DNA from: Roseibacillus ishigakijimensis
Lineage (GTDB): Bacteria > Verrucomicrobiota > Verrucomicrobiia > Verrucomicrobiales > Akkermansiaceae
Assembly (NCBI RefSeq): GCF_016595415.1
Contig: NZ_JAENIO010000005.1
Location: 62,001-126,000 of the forward strand
Direction of reading: 5' to 3'
DNA length: 64,000 bases
The notes beneath the pieces were generated by a model. The model was not told the origin of the DNA. It saw nothing but the letters and a program-made list of their open reading frames with translations, and did no database searches. How positions within the stretch are numbered: position 1 is the stretch's first letter; each line of letters opens with the position of its first letter. Of the stretch, positions 36,104-44,110 are shown one piece after another. The translations under genes and the position numbers were made by a program.

Positions 36104-37396
36104 ATGAAGGTTCACTTGCAGAAGCTGATTCTCGAACTCTGGTCGGGTCTCTGGTTCATTCCCGGCTTGCTCACTTTGGGTGGCCTTTTGTCGGGCATTT
36201 TTTTCTCGGGATTGCTTGGCGATCCAGTTTTGCCGGGGAGTGAGGTCCCCGTTTTCAAGCCGTCCATGGCGGTCTCGGTGCTCACCAGCCTGGCGGGAGC
36301 TTCCATCACCGTGGTGGGGGTGGTCTTTTCCATCACTATGGTGGTTCTTTCGTCGGCTTCTTCCCAGCTGGGTCCGCGTTTGCTCACCAATTTTCTGAAT
36401 AAAACGGGCACTAAGGTCGCCATCGGGGGTTTTGTGGGCTCCTTTTCTTATCAACTGATTGTGGCGGCGACTCTGGCTCTCGAGCGTCCCGTCCCCGATG
36501 CGGCCGTTTGGGTCGGCTTGGTGGGTGGACTGGCCTCCTTCGGTATTTTGCTGGGATTTCTCCATATGGTGGCTCGCTTTATCCAAGTGCCTTATGTGGT
36601 GGACGAGGTGACTGGCAATTTGACCGAAGCCTTGTTGGCGATGAAGGAGAGGGGAGGAAGCAACCCCACCGGCACCGTGCCCCTGGAGGAAAGCTGGGGT
36701 CGCTATCGTCGGATGGTCCGCTTGCCGAAGGAGGGGTTTGTGCAAGCAATTGAAATCCCCCATCTTTGCCGGATCGCGGAGGAGAAGAATGCCGTCATCC
36801 TCCTTCAGCGACGGGCGGGGGAATTTGTCGCATGTGGTGATGTCGTCGCCATTGTCCGCAGTGAGGACGAGGAGCTGGACTTGCAGGAGGAGATTTCCCA
36901 ATCCTATAGCCTGGGGGCTCAGCGCACCGCGCAACAGGATGTCGAGTTCGCGCTGCGGCAGCTCATAGAGATCGCCTCGCGCGCGCTCTCGCCAGGCATT
37001 AACGATCCCGAGACTGCGCAGACGGTCATTGCCCGGGTGGGAGGGGCTTTGGCCAGAATTGCGGAAGGAAGCTTGCCGCCGGGGCTTTGGCACGATGAAG
37101 AGGGAATTCTGCGGGTGACCCTGGCGATTCCCACACCGGCTGGCTTGCTCGATGCGGCTTTCCACCCGCTGCGCCAATTTGGCTGTGAGGTGGTTTCTGT
37201 CTCCATTGCTCTCATGGATTGCTTCGAACGCTTGTCCGCACGGGATCTCCATCCCGACTTCGCCAGCGCCTTGCGGCGTCATGTGACCCTTCTCGATGAG
37301 GCGGTTCAGAAAAAGAATTGGTTGGCGGAGGATTATCAGGATCTCGAAGAGCGCCGCGACCGGGCCTTGAAAAATCTCGCCGCCATCCCGGGTTGA
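36104..37396 (+). CDS. DUF2254 membrane protein
   Basis: This is 430 residues. The N-terminal third has four membrane helices, with the hallmark VVFSITMVVLSSASSQLGPR, then the segment LLTNFLNKTGTKVAIGGFVG. The C-terminal part is soluble and includes ALSPGINDPETA. This is the usual DUF2254 arrangement. Function is unknown. Such proteins often sit near envelope or stress genes, as here. Confidence 0.85.
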   Translation: MKVHLQKLILELWSGLWFIPGLLTLGGLLSGIFFSGLLGDPVLPGSEVPVFKPSMAVSVLTSLAGASITVVGVVFSITMVVLSSASSQLGPRLLTNFLNKTGTKVAIGGFVGSFSYQLIVAATLALERPVPDAAVWVGLVGGLASFGILLGFLHMVARFIQVPYVVDEVTGNLTEALLAMKERGGSNPTGTVPLEESWGRYRRMVRLPKEGFVQAIEIPHLCRIAEEKNAVILLQRRAGEFVACGDVVAIVRSEDEELDLQEEISQSYSLGAQRTAQQDVEFALRQLIEIASRALSPGINDPETAQTVIARVGGALARIAEGSLPPGLWHDEEGILRVTLAIPTPAGLLDAAFHPLRQFGCEVVSVSIALMDCFERLSARDLHPDFASALRRHVTLLDEAVQKKNWLAEDYQDLEERRDRALKNLAAIPG

Positions 37397-37509
37397 GATT
37401 GGCAATTTGCAAGATGGAAGGGACGTGCTGCTGGGCATTTTGCAGAAAAGGGCCCTTCTTGCAGACGAGGGTGAATGATTTTATGTCTTATTATCAGTTA
37501 GTTATCTGA

Positions 37510-37526
37510 TTGGCAGGGGAGTTGCG
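37510..37526 (+). promoter_or_regulatory. Sigma-54-like site before the DUF2383 gene
   Basis: TTGGCAGGGGAGTTGCG has GG (37512-37513) and GC (37524-37525) exactly 10 bases apart, with good -24 (TTGGCA) and -12 (TTGC) halves. A start about 12 bases on would fall near 37537, inside the Shine-Dalgarno sequence of the gene at 37541. That would leave almost no leader, so the match may be fortuitous. Confidence 0.35.
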
Positions 37527-37540
37527 AGAGAGGAGGAGAG

Positions 37541-38065
37541 ATGAAAATGACCCCTCTCCACCCTCAACCCATTCAGACCCCGGAAGAGATCGCCAAGGTT
37601 GCTGCTGAGGAGCGACCAACACACGACCGGGCGGTGCAGGATTACCTCCAGCAACTCCATCAGAGGACTCGGGACGCGATCAAAGGCTATCGCAAGGCTG
37701 CCGAGATGGTGAGTCAGCCCCAGTTGCAGACTTTCCTGAGCAGCAATGCCGAGCAGAGAACCCTTTTTGAAAAAGAGCTCGCCTCCCACCTCCAGTCTCT
37801 CGACGTGGAGCCGGGCGAGCACAGCAGTTTGCCCGGACGCATGCATCGCACGTGGATGAGCCTTGTAGAGACCTTCTCCGGCGACGAAAGCGCTCTTTTG
37901 CGTGAATGCGAGCGTGGGGAAGAGGCTGCGGTCAACGACTACGAGGAGGCTCTCTCTTCCTTCCGGCTTCCTCCTGAGATCGCGGGGACCATCGAGCGCC
38001 AACGAGACCAGGTGCGGGAAGACCTTCGCCGCCTCAAAACCCTGGAGCTCACCTGGGAATCGTAA
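37541..38065 (+). CDS. DUF2383 / PA2169-like four-helix bundle protein
   Basis: This is 174 residues, soluble and helical, with a strong GAGGAGGAGAG ribosome site just before the ATG. The core pattern (LQQLHQRTRDAIKGYRKAAE, then EKELASHLQSL, and GDESALLRECERGEEAAVND) fits the PA2169/DUF2383 family of ferritin-like bundles. The family is associated with stationary-phase or envelope stress; the metal-site residues could not be confirmed by eye. The Pmp3-like gene follows 52 bases later and ends at a strong terminator. Confidence 0.75.
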   Translation: MKMTPLHPQPIQTPEEIAKVAAEERPTHDRAVQDYLQQLHQRTRDAIKGYRKAAEMVSQPQLQTFLSSNAEQRTLFEKELASHLQSLDVEPGEHSSLPGRMHRTWMSLVETFSGDESALLRECERGEEAAVNDYEEALSSFRLPPEIAGTIERQRDQVREDLRRLKTLELTWES

Positions 38066-38117
38066 GCCCGGACTCAATCTCACTTTTTAACCTCCAACCA
38101 ATCACCCCAATAAAACT

Positions 38118-38312
38118 ATGAATACGACAACCACCCAGACTGACGGAAAAACCCGCGACCTCTTGCGCATCGTGCTTGCCATCCTATTGCCGCCCTTGGG
38201 AGTCTTCTTCCAAGTCGGTTTCGGTTTGCACTTTTGGCTCAATATCCTTCTCACCATCGCCGGATATATCCCCGGCATCATCCACGCCCTGTGGGTCATC
38301 TTGAAGGAGTAA
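38118..38312 (+). CDS. Pmp3/YqaE family small membrane protein
   Basis: This is 64 residues with two membrane helices: RIVLAILLPPLGVFFQVGFG and FWLNILLTIAGYIPGIIHAL. The sequence LLPPLGVF and the short C-terminal ALWVILKE are diagnostic of the family. Members are induced by salt, cold or membrane stress and affect membrane potential. It is the last gene before a Rho-independent terminator. Confidence 0.93.
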   Translation: MNTTTTQTDGKTRDLLRIVLAILLPPLGVFFQVGFGLHFWLNILLTIAGYIPGIIHALWVILKE

Positions 38313-38340
38313 GGGGCTCGCAAACGAGTTCGCTCACTAG

Positions 38341-38368
38341 AAAAGGCCTGCTTCGGCAGGCCTTTTTT
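38341..38368 (+). terminator. Rho-independent terminator after the Pmp3-like gene
   Basis: AAAAGGCCTGC-TTCG-GCAGGCCTTTTTT: an 11-bp stem capped by a stable TTCG tetraloop and followed by a T run. The A-rich left arm may let it also work for the convergent response-regulator gene. Confidence 0.93.
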
Positions 38369-38402
38369 GGCGGGTAGGAGAATGACAGGGCGAGCGGCGT
38401 GC

Positions 38403-38990
38403 TCAGTCCTCAAAGGTGAGAAGGTTGACCAGATCCTGGCCATAGCTTTCGACGTAATGGTCGGTTTCGAGGGGGCGTCCGGCTGCCAAATCGGAAACCA
38501 CCTCGTGCCAGAAGCGCAGGCTCACCGATTGCTCCCGGTTCAGGGAGTCAAGGATTGCAAGCGCTTCGGCGTATTTTTGTTGTCGCAGGAGGGCCAGCAT
38601 GCGGGAGAAGGGCTCGCCATCCTCTTGTGAGAGCACTCGTTCCACGCTTTGGCGCAGCTCTTGGGGGCGCACGGGCTTGCAGAGAAAGTCGAAGCATTGC
38701 TGCTCAAGGGCGGCCATAGCGTTGGAGGCATTGATGTGGGCGCTGCACAGGATCACCGGGAGATCGCGTCCCGCTTGGCGCAAGCGGCTGAGAGTGGCCA
38801 AGCCGTCCAGCTCGGGCATGCGGAGGTCGAGCACGGTGACGTCAAAGCTTTCCTTTTCCACTTTGTCGAGGGCTTCCCGCCCATTGGCGGCAGCTGTGAC
38901 CTCGTAATGCTCGGTTTTCAATGCCAGGCTAAAGCCGAGCCGTAAGGTGGGCTCATCATCGACGATCAGTATCTTTGGGGGAGGGGTCAT
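38403..38990 (-). CDS. Stand-alone response regulator with unknown C-terminal tail
   Basis: This is 195 residues. The receiver domain (1-125) has acidic residues at 11-12, phosphoacceptor Asp55 in VTVLDLRMPELDG and the lysine in FLCKPVRP. The remaining 70 residues (MLALLRQQKYAEALAILDSL...) look like one or two TPR-like helices, not a DNA-binding domain. It is the third gene of the two-component cluster, 27 bases after the kinase. It may receive phosphate from the same kinase and act by protein contact. Confidence 0.88.
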   Translation of the reverse strand: MTPPPKILIVDDEPTLRLGFSLALKTEHYEVTAAANGREALDKVEKESFDVTVLDLRMPELDGLATLSRLRQAGRDLPVILCSAHINASNAMAALEQQCFDFLCKPVRPQELRQSVERVLSQEDGEPFSRMLALLRQQKYAEALAILDSLNREQSVSLRFWHEVVSDLAAGRPLETDHYVESYGQDLVNLLTFED

Positions 38991-39017
38991 GGTCTTGATT
39001 TGGGGTAAAAAAGGGCC

Positions 39018-40832
39018 TCACACGCGAGGAAGGTTGCAAAAGAAGAGAGTGCGATTGTCCTTGGTGCGCCGGTAACCAATGCGGCCTTCGTGGGCATTCA
39101 CGATCTCGCGGGCAATGGAAAGACCTAGTCCGATGCCTTCGATCTGGCTCTGGTCCGGAGCGCGGTAAAAGCGCTCGAAAATGCGATTGCGCGACTCTTC
39201 CGGCACGCCCGCACCCTCGTCGTAGACTCCAAAACGGACGTCGTCGGCCCCCAGCGCTTTGGCCGTCAGGGTCACGGTGCCACCGGGAGGACTGTGCTTG
39301 ATGGCATTGGAAACGAAGTTGTTGAGCACCTCGATGATGCGGATCCGATCAACGAGCACATCCGGCACACCATCTTCCAATTCCAGCTGGAGGGTGACCT
39401 CGCGCTCGGCCGCCTGCGGCGTAAAGGTGGTCAGTACGGATTCATAGAGAGTGGCTGGCGAGATTTCTTCCCGGGTCAAGGAGCGCGCACCGCTGTCCAT
39501 GCGGGACATCTCCAGGAGATTGCGCAGGGTTTCCAGCAGTCGCTCGCAATCGTTCTGCGCCGAGGTGAGCATCTCGTCCTGGGTTTCGTTGAGGTCCCCG
39601 ATCTTTTTCTCGAGAAGAAGATGGAGAACCATGCGGATACCGGTGAGGGGCGTCTTGATCTCGTGACTGACTGTCGAGATGAGATTGGACTTGAGGTCGT
39701 CGAAGAAGCGCAGGCGGGTGACGTCGATGAGGAGGAGAGCCCAACCCTCCAAGCCCTGCTGACTCTCGGTGAGGCGGAAGATGCGGGGAAGGAAGAAGTG
39801 CTCGGTTTCGTTGATGCGCAGCAGGAGGGCTTCGTCGAGCCGCTCGACGAGCAGTTCTTCGTTGTGGTCCACGGCATGGGCGATGCGCTCGGAGATGTTT
39901 CGCGGCAGCACTCCCAGAGTGCCCAGATTCTCAAAGAGAGCCTCGGCGCTAGGGTTGAGCTTTTCGATCTGTCCTTCTTTGCTCAGCAGGATAATGGGGT
40001 GGGGGAAGCTGGCCAGGATAGCCCGGCTCTGACGGTCAAAGCGGAGCAACTGTTCATCATTGGTGCGGCGCATCAGCCGCAGCTCGGAGGCCATTTCGTT
40101 GAAGGCCGGAATCAACTGGGCAATCTCGTCGGTGGAATTCCTCACCGGGAGGGTGAGCTCGAAGTTTCCCCGGCGGATTTCTTTGACCGAGGCGATCAGA
40201 TTCAGCAGAGGATCAATGATCACCCGATTGGCTTGGAAATAGAAAACCGTCGAGGCAATGACCCCCAGAACGAGGAGGCCGCCGAGGAGCCAATTGCTTT
40301 GCAGGGTCTCTCTTCTCAGCTCTTCATTCCGCAAGCCAAAACGCTCGTCGAGCCAGAGAAACTCATTGAGCGAAAGGTCTGACACCTGTTGGGTGAGATG
40401 GGCAATCTCGTTGCGGGCCTGCATGCGGGCAGAGAAGTCTTCCGGTTGGTAGGCGAAAAGCTCCTGGTAGCGTTGGCCATACTTGTCCAATGCGGATTTC
40501 AGCCGCTCGAGGCTCTGCCGCTCGGGTTCATCAGCGGTGGCGCGGATGAGTGTGAGCGACTCCATCATGCTCGCAAAACTGTTTTCGAAATGCTCCCGCG
40601 GGGGGATGGGGGGCAGCTCGCTATCGGAGACCACCATCGCCGGCAGATAGTGGGTATTGATGGAGGACGTGCCGAAGCGCAGGTCTTGGATGGCCCGCGA
40701 CTGATCTTGGAACTTCACGGAAGATTGGATGAAGGCGTCGCTGGTTTGATCAAGCAGCCACATTGCCCCGCCGCCCGTGCCGAAGAGCAGCAGGAGGAAA
40801 ACTGAATTGCCAAAAAGTATTTTCCGTTTCAT
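39018..40832 (-). CDS. Membrane sensor histidine kinase (KinB-like)
   Basis: This is 604 residues from the ATG at 40832, which overlaps the regulator stop by 4 bases. The domain order is: TM1 (6-28), periplasmic helical sensor (29-180), TM2 (181-200), HAMP (to about 253), a PAS-like domain (260-375), HisKA with His390 in VSHEIKTPL, and an ATPase domain with NAIKHSPPGG, YDEGAGVPEES and GIGLGLSIAREIV. This order matches KinB, the partner of AlgB. The periplasmic sensor suggests an envelope signal; the ligand is unknown. Confidence 0.9.
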   Translation of the reverse strand: MKRKILFGNSVFLLLLFGTGGGAMWLLDQTSDAFIQSSVKFQDQSRAIQDLRFGTSSINTHYLPAMVVSDSELPPIPPREHFENSFASMMESLTLIRATADEPERQSLERLKSALDKYGQRYQELFAYQPEDFSARMQARNEIAHLTQQVSDLSLNEFLWLDERFGLRNEELRRETLQSNWLLGGLLVLGVIASTVFYFQANRVIIDPLLNLIASVKEIRRGNFELTLPVRNSTDEIAQLIPAFNEMASELRLMRRTNDEQLLRFDRQSRAILASFPHPIILLSKEGQIEKLNPSAEALFENLGTLGVLPRNISERIAHAVDHNEELLVERLDEALLLRINETEHFFLPRIFRLTESQQGLEGWALLLIDVTRLRFFDDLKSNLISTVSHEIKTPLTGIRMVLHLLLEKKIGDLNETQDEMLTSAQNDCERLLETLRNLLEMSRMDSGARSLTREEISPATLYESVLTTFTPQAAEREVTLQLELEDGVPDVLVDRIRIIEVLNNFVSNAIKHSPPGGTVTLTAKALGADDVRFGVYDEGAGVPEESRNRIFERFYRAPDQSQIEGIGLGLSIAREIVNAHEGRIGYRRTKDNRTLFFCNLPRV

Positions 40833-42217
40833 CCCAAATTCAGCTTTTTCCGTTTGCGGTAGAGAGTGGCGTTGTCGATGCCGAGGATCTCGGCGGCTTG
40901 CTGCAGGCTTTCGCTGCGGGCGAGCACCTGCTTGATGTGTTCTTCTTCCAGTTCGGCCAGGGTGATGTTGCTTCCGCACAGGGAGGAGACGCCTCCGGGG
41001 CCTTTTTCAGAAGCTGACCCGGTGGTGAGAGGGAGCTCTTGGGCCGAAGGGAGGTCGCGGGCCTCGATCTCATTGCCCTGTGCGAGGATGGCGGCTCTTT
41101 CAATGGAATTGCGCAGCTCACGCAAGTTGCCGGGCCAAGGGTAGCTCTTGAGGGCCATCAGGGCTTCGCTCGAAAAGGCCAGCCCCTCCCGCCCCACTTG
41201 TTTGCCAAAAAAGGCGAGATAATTGTGGGCGAAGACCTGCAGGTCGCGGGGGCGTTCGCGCAGAGGCGGCAGTTCGACCGAGATCACGTTCAGGCGGTAG
41301 AAAAGATCTTCCCGGAATTCGCCCGCAGCCACCATCTCCGCCAGATTGCGGTTGGTCGCGGCAATGATGCGGACGTTGCTTTGCCGGGTTTTGGTTTCAC
41401 CCAGGCGCTCATATTCTTTCTCTTGCAGCAGGCGGAGCAGCTTGGGCTGGATTTCCAAAGGCAGCTCACCGATTTCATCCAGGAAAAGGGTGCCTCCGTC
41501 GGCGGCTGCGACTTTTCCCCATTTGTCCTTCACCGCGCCTGTGAAGGAGCCTTTGACGTGACCGAAGAGTTCACTCTCGAGCAGCTCCTTGGACAAGCTC
41601 GGGCAGCTCACGGTGACGAAAGGGTTCCCGGCCAAGTGGCTCTGCTCGTGGATGGCCTTCGAGATCACACTCTTGCCAGTGCCGCTTTCCCCCAAAATCA
41701 GAATCGAGGCCGGGGTGGCCGCAGCGCGAAAGAGGGTGGAGAGGCTCTCCTGCATGGCAGGCTCCTTGGATTCAAAAGTGGAAGGCGGAGCCTGGGTGGA
41801 CACTTGGGTCTGCAGCTCCTTGACCTCGGTTTCCAGATTGGTGATTTTCTTCTGCGTTCGGCTCGCCTTTTCGGCTTTGAGCAGAATGGCCCGCAGTTGG
41901 TCGGGAGTGAAAGGCTTTTCCAAGTAGTCGAAGGCACCCTCGCGGGTGGCTTCCACCGCAGTCTCGATCGATGCATGGGCGGTGAAGATGACCACCGGCA
42001 GGTCCGGGCGATGCTTCACAATACCTCGCAGGACCTCCATTCCGTTGTCTTCCCCCAAGCGCAAATCGAGAAAGACGAGGTTGAAATCCGCCTCCTTGAG
42101 CTTCATCTCTGCGATGCGGGCACTGTCCGCCGTTTCGGCGTAGTGCCCCTCGGCCTCCACGGCAATTGAGGTGGTGGTGCGAATCGACTTTTCGTCGTCA
42201 ACGATCAGGATGTCCAT
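40829..42217 (-). CDS. Sigma-54-dependent response regulator (AlgB/NtrC family)
   Basis: This is 462 residues from the ATG at 42217 (MDILIVDDE); the frame extends 13 codons upstream. The receiver has phosphoacceptor Asp51 in FLDLRLGEDNGMEVL, close to AlgB. The AAA+ domain has GESGTGKS (176-183), the sigma-54 contact loop GSFTGA (223-228, Ser in place of the usual Ala), LFLDEIGELPLEIQPKLLRL and the arginine-rich FREDLFYRLNV. A Fis-type helix-turn-helix ends it (LQQAAEILGIDNATLYRKRK). Translation is coupled to the kinase gene. It should activate sigma-54 promoters in response to the KinB-like sensor. Confidence 0.92.
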   Translation of the reverse strand: MDILIVDDEKSIRTTTSIAVEAEGHYAETADSARIAEMKLKEADFNLVFLDLRLGEDNGMEVLRGIVKHRPDLPVVIFTAHASIETAVEATREGAFDYLEKPFTPDQLRAILLKAEKASRTQKKITNLETEVKELQTQVSTQAPPSTFESKEPAMQESLSTLFRAAATPASILILGESGTGKSVISKAIHEQSHLAGNPFVTVSCPSLSKELLESELFGHVKGSFTGAVKDKWGKVAAADGGTLFLDEIGELPLEIQPKLLRLLQEKEYERLGETKTRQSNVRIIAATNRNLAEMVAAGEFREDLFYRLNVISVELPPLRERPRDLQVFAHNYLAFFGKQVGREGLAFSSEALMALKSYPWPGNLRELRNSIERAAILAQGNEIEARDLPSAQELPLTTGSASEKGPGGVSSLCGSNITLAELEEEHIKQVLARSESLQQAAEILGIDNATLYRKRKKLNLG

Positions 42218-42294
42218 GGAAAGAGGGAAAGGGTTAGCGCAACTTGTGCCGTTCAAAAGTGGTTGAAAGTCAAGAAAGACAGAGAATAAGATCG

Positions 42295-42335
42295 TGCATT
42301 TTGCCAGTTTTCAGGCTGGTTTCGTGCAAAATGCA
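42295..42335. promoter_or_regulatory. Nested inverted repeat upstream of the AlgB-like gene
   Basis: TGCATTTTGC (42295-42304) and GCAAAATGCA (42326-42335) are perfect 10-bp arms. Between them CCAG and CTGG form a smaller inverted repeat. It lies 78-118 bases before the regulator start, a typical enhancer position for autoregulation, and after the glycine-zipper gene stop. It could also be a hairpin. Protein binding is inferred only. Confidence 0.45.
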
Positions 42336-42447
42336 AGGGAAAGCCCCAGCTGAGAGGCCAAGAATGCCAGAAACCCACGCCTCGCGGGGGAAGCAAGGAG
42401 TGGGCGCTGGACAGACAGGGTTTTTGTTTTTTGGGGGGAAGGAAGGA

Positions 42448-42663
42448 TTAGCGGTTGGCTCCCACCGCGTAACCGGCGGCTCCGCCGAGAGCGGCTCCCA
42501 CTGCGGCCGAGCCCGCCCGATTGTCGTCGTCGCCAAGGAGGGCACCAGCACCAGCGCCGATGAGGGCTCCCGTCGCGGCGTCATTCTGGCTTCGGGTCTG
42601 GAAGTTCGTGCAGCTTGCAAGGGACAGGCTCAGCAGGGAAAGAGTAAGGGTCAGTAATTTCAT
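42448..42663 (-). CDS. Glycine-zipper lipoprotein
   Basis: This is 71 residues. A lipoprotein signal ends in a lipobox (LSLASC, Cys17). The mature part is a glycine-zipper segment (GALIGAGAGALLGDDDNRAG, SAAVGAALGGAAGYAVGAN). Glycine-zipper lipoproteins are small outer-membrane stress proteins of the SlyB/OsmB type. It follows another small lipoprotein gene by 53 bases on the same strand. Confidence 0.8.
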   Translation of the reverse strand: MKLLTLTLSLLSLSLASCTNFQTRSQNDAATGALIGAGAGALLGDDDNRAGSAAVGAALGGAAGYAVGANR

Positions 42664-42716
42664 TTGTTTATAGCTTAGGGTTCAGTTTCGGGGAAATGGG
42701 GTCAAAGGACGGATGA

Positions 42717-42887
42717 TTAGTCAGTGGCGTCTTCGATGGCGTCGCCAACTTCTTCGCCGGCATCTTCGATTGCTTCAATGGCTTCCTCTTGGCGTTCCTC
42801 CGCTTCCGTTTGTTTCTCGCAAGAGACGAGGGCGAAGGGAGCAGCCAGCATGGCTGCGAGCAGGATGGTGTATTTTTTTTCTTTCAT
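42717..42887 (-). CDS. Small acidic lipoprotein
   Basis: This is 56 residues from the ATG at 42887, chosen because it opens a signal peptide (MKEKKYTILLAAMLAAPFAL) with lipobox LVSC. The mature peptide is a strongly acidic amphipathic helix (AEERQEEAIEAIEDAGEEVG). It resembles the entericidin-like small lipoproteins of stress operons in size and placement, but the sequence alone does not prove membership. It lies 38 bases after the ferritin-like gene. Confidence 0.7.
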   Translation of the reverse strand: MKEKKYTILLAAMLAAPFALVSCEKQTEAEERQEEAIEAIEDAGEEVGDAIEDATD

Positions 42888-42925
42888 AGCATTTTTATCA
42901 ATTTGGGGAGATTCAAGTGACGGCC

Positions 42926-43447
42926 TCAAGCGGCCAGGGTTTCCGACATCACGAGCTCGGTATCGGGCACTTCGTCGCGGGAAATCTCGTGCTGGAGGGC
43001 CTTCAAAAATCCGGCAAACTCGCGACGATGTTCTTCTTCGTCGGTGAGAAGCTCGATCATCAAATCTTGCGTGGCCGGATCCGCCCCTTCAGTGAGCTCA
43101 ATCATCCGACGATAATGGTCAATGGCAGCGCTCTCCGCGTCGATCACACCTTTGATCACGCTGACCAGGTCGGTCGAATCCGAGGGCGGCTGGAGAGAAC
43201 GCTGGGAGCGCTCCATCTGCATGCTGCCGGGGACGGTGCCGCCGAGAGCTTTGATGCGGGAAGCCAGCTTGTTGGCGTGTCCCAACTCGTCAGCGACCTC
43301 ATCTTTGAGAATTTGGCGCAGGGAAAGGGCGCGCAGACCATCAAGATTGACGGAGGCGGCCAGATAGTTTTCTACCGTCTCGATTTCCATCTCATAAGCG
43401 TGCCGCAACCCGGCGATGATGTCTTCGTGCAAGGGGGTTTCTTTCAT
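42926..43447 (-). CDS. Ferritin-like domain protein
   Basis: This is 173 residues, all helical. Metal-ligand style motifs are spaced as in bacterioferritin/rubrerythrin relatives: EMEIETVENYLAA, KDEVADELGHANKLASRI, IDAESAAIDHYRRMIEL and LLTDEEEHRREFAGFLKAL. The E..H pairs on helices 2 and 4 support a di-iron centre. It would store iron or remove peroxide. It heads an operon with two small lipoproteins and is divergent from the DUF1328 gene. Confidence 0.82.
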   Translation of the reverse strand: MKETPLHEDIIAGLRHAYEMEIETVENYLAASVNLDGLRALSLRQILKDEVADELGHANKLASRIKALGGTVPGSMQMERSQRSLQPPSDSTDLVSVIKGVIDAESAAIDHYRRMIELTEGADPATQDLMIELLTDEEEHRREFAGFLKALQHEISRDEVPDTELVMSETLAA

Positions 43448-43574
43448 CGTGATTGGGGAGTAGCTGGAGAAAGACCAATCGAGGGAGTGAAATTCTACTC
43501 GTCTGATTTTTAGCCTCTTAAATTTTGAAAAAGGGTGCTCTCTGCGTTGGGCAGAGGGCTCACGTCATGCGTTC

Positions 43575-43603
43575 TGCATGATTTGGCGCATGGAAATCAT
43601 GCA
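43575..43603. promoter_or_regulatory. Perfect 10-bp inverted repeat in the divergent ferritin/DUF1328 gap
   Basis: TGCATGATTT (43575-43584) and AAATCATGCA (43594-43603) flank 9 bases. The repeat lies mid-way in the 319-base region between the ferritin-like gene (minus) and DUF1328 (plus). It could be one operator serving both. No gene is visible in that region. Confidence 0.45.
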
Positions 43604-43766
43604 GGGAGCTTGATGGAATCGATTGACCTTTCAGCACTCTGTGCAAAATTCACCCCCTTCCAGCTCGGATTTTTCCTTTAGCTTGCTTACCTTAAAGGAG
43701 TTGTTATTTTTTAGGGCTGCGGGGTGGAACGGAAGCTGCGGATAAGGTGTTGATTGCCCCCACAAT

Positions 43767-43928
43767 ATGACAACTTGGTTTTTAATCTTTCTCATCACCG
43801 CCGTAGCCGCCGCTCTGGTTGGCTTTCTCGGCTTGGCTGGTTTCGCCGCCGGGCTCGCTCAAGTGCTGGCCGTCGTCTTCTTGGTCGCCTCCGCGCTCAT
43901 CGGACTCAGCAGTCTCAATCGCAGGTGA
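43767..43928 (+). CDS. DUF1328 (YtjA-like) small membrane protein
   Basis: This is 53 residues: MTTWFLIFLITAVAAALVGF, a Gly/Ala-rich middle (LAGFAAGLAQVLAVVFLVAS), ending SSLNRR. Two membrane helices with the LG-x-AG-x-A pattern identify DUF1328, a family of tiny stress-induced membrane proteins. The ATG has no ribosome site. The gene is short enough to be missed by automatic calling. Confidence 0.85.
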   Translation: MTTWFLIFLITAVAAALVGFLGLAGFAAGLAQVLAVVFLVASALIGLSSLNRR

Positions 43929-44110
43929 AAAGGGGAATCCTGCCTTCGGATATCGGCAGAGGGTTTCTCTCATTATTTTCCGGTTCAAGTGACAATTACG
44001 GCTAGAGCCGTAGTCCAAGAGGGGGCAGAGGATTCAACTCAAACCAAACAGGGCCGAAGACAATGAATTTGTGTCTAGGCAAATAAAAGGAAATAAGATA
44101 CAACTAATTT

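Noticed and set aside
42237-42250. GG-N10-GC match on the minus strand just before the AlgB-like gene (GGCACAAGTTGCGC)
   Set aside because: The TTGC core is out of register with the spacing and the start would fall about 8 bases from the ATG.
42308-42328. Plus-strand GG-N10-GC (AGGCTGGTTTCGTGC)
   Set aside because: The -24 half does not match TGGCAC, and no plus-strand gene follows.
43635-43665. Minus-strand sigma-54-like sequence GGGGGTGAATTTTGCAC before the ferritin-like gene
   Set aside because: Spacing fits and the -12 half is good, but the -24 half lacks CA; too weak, and about 200 bases from the gene.
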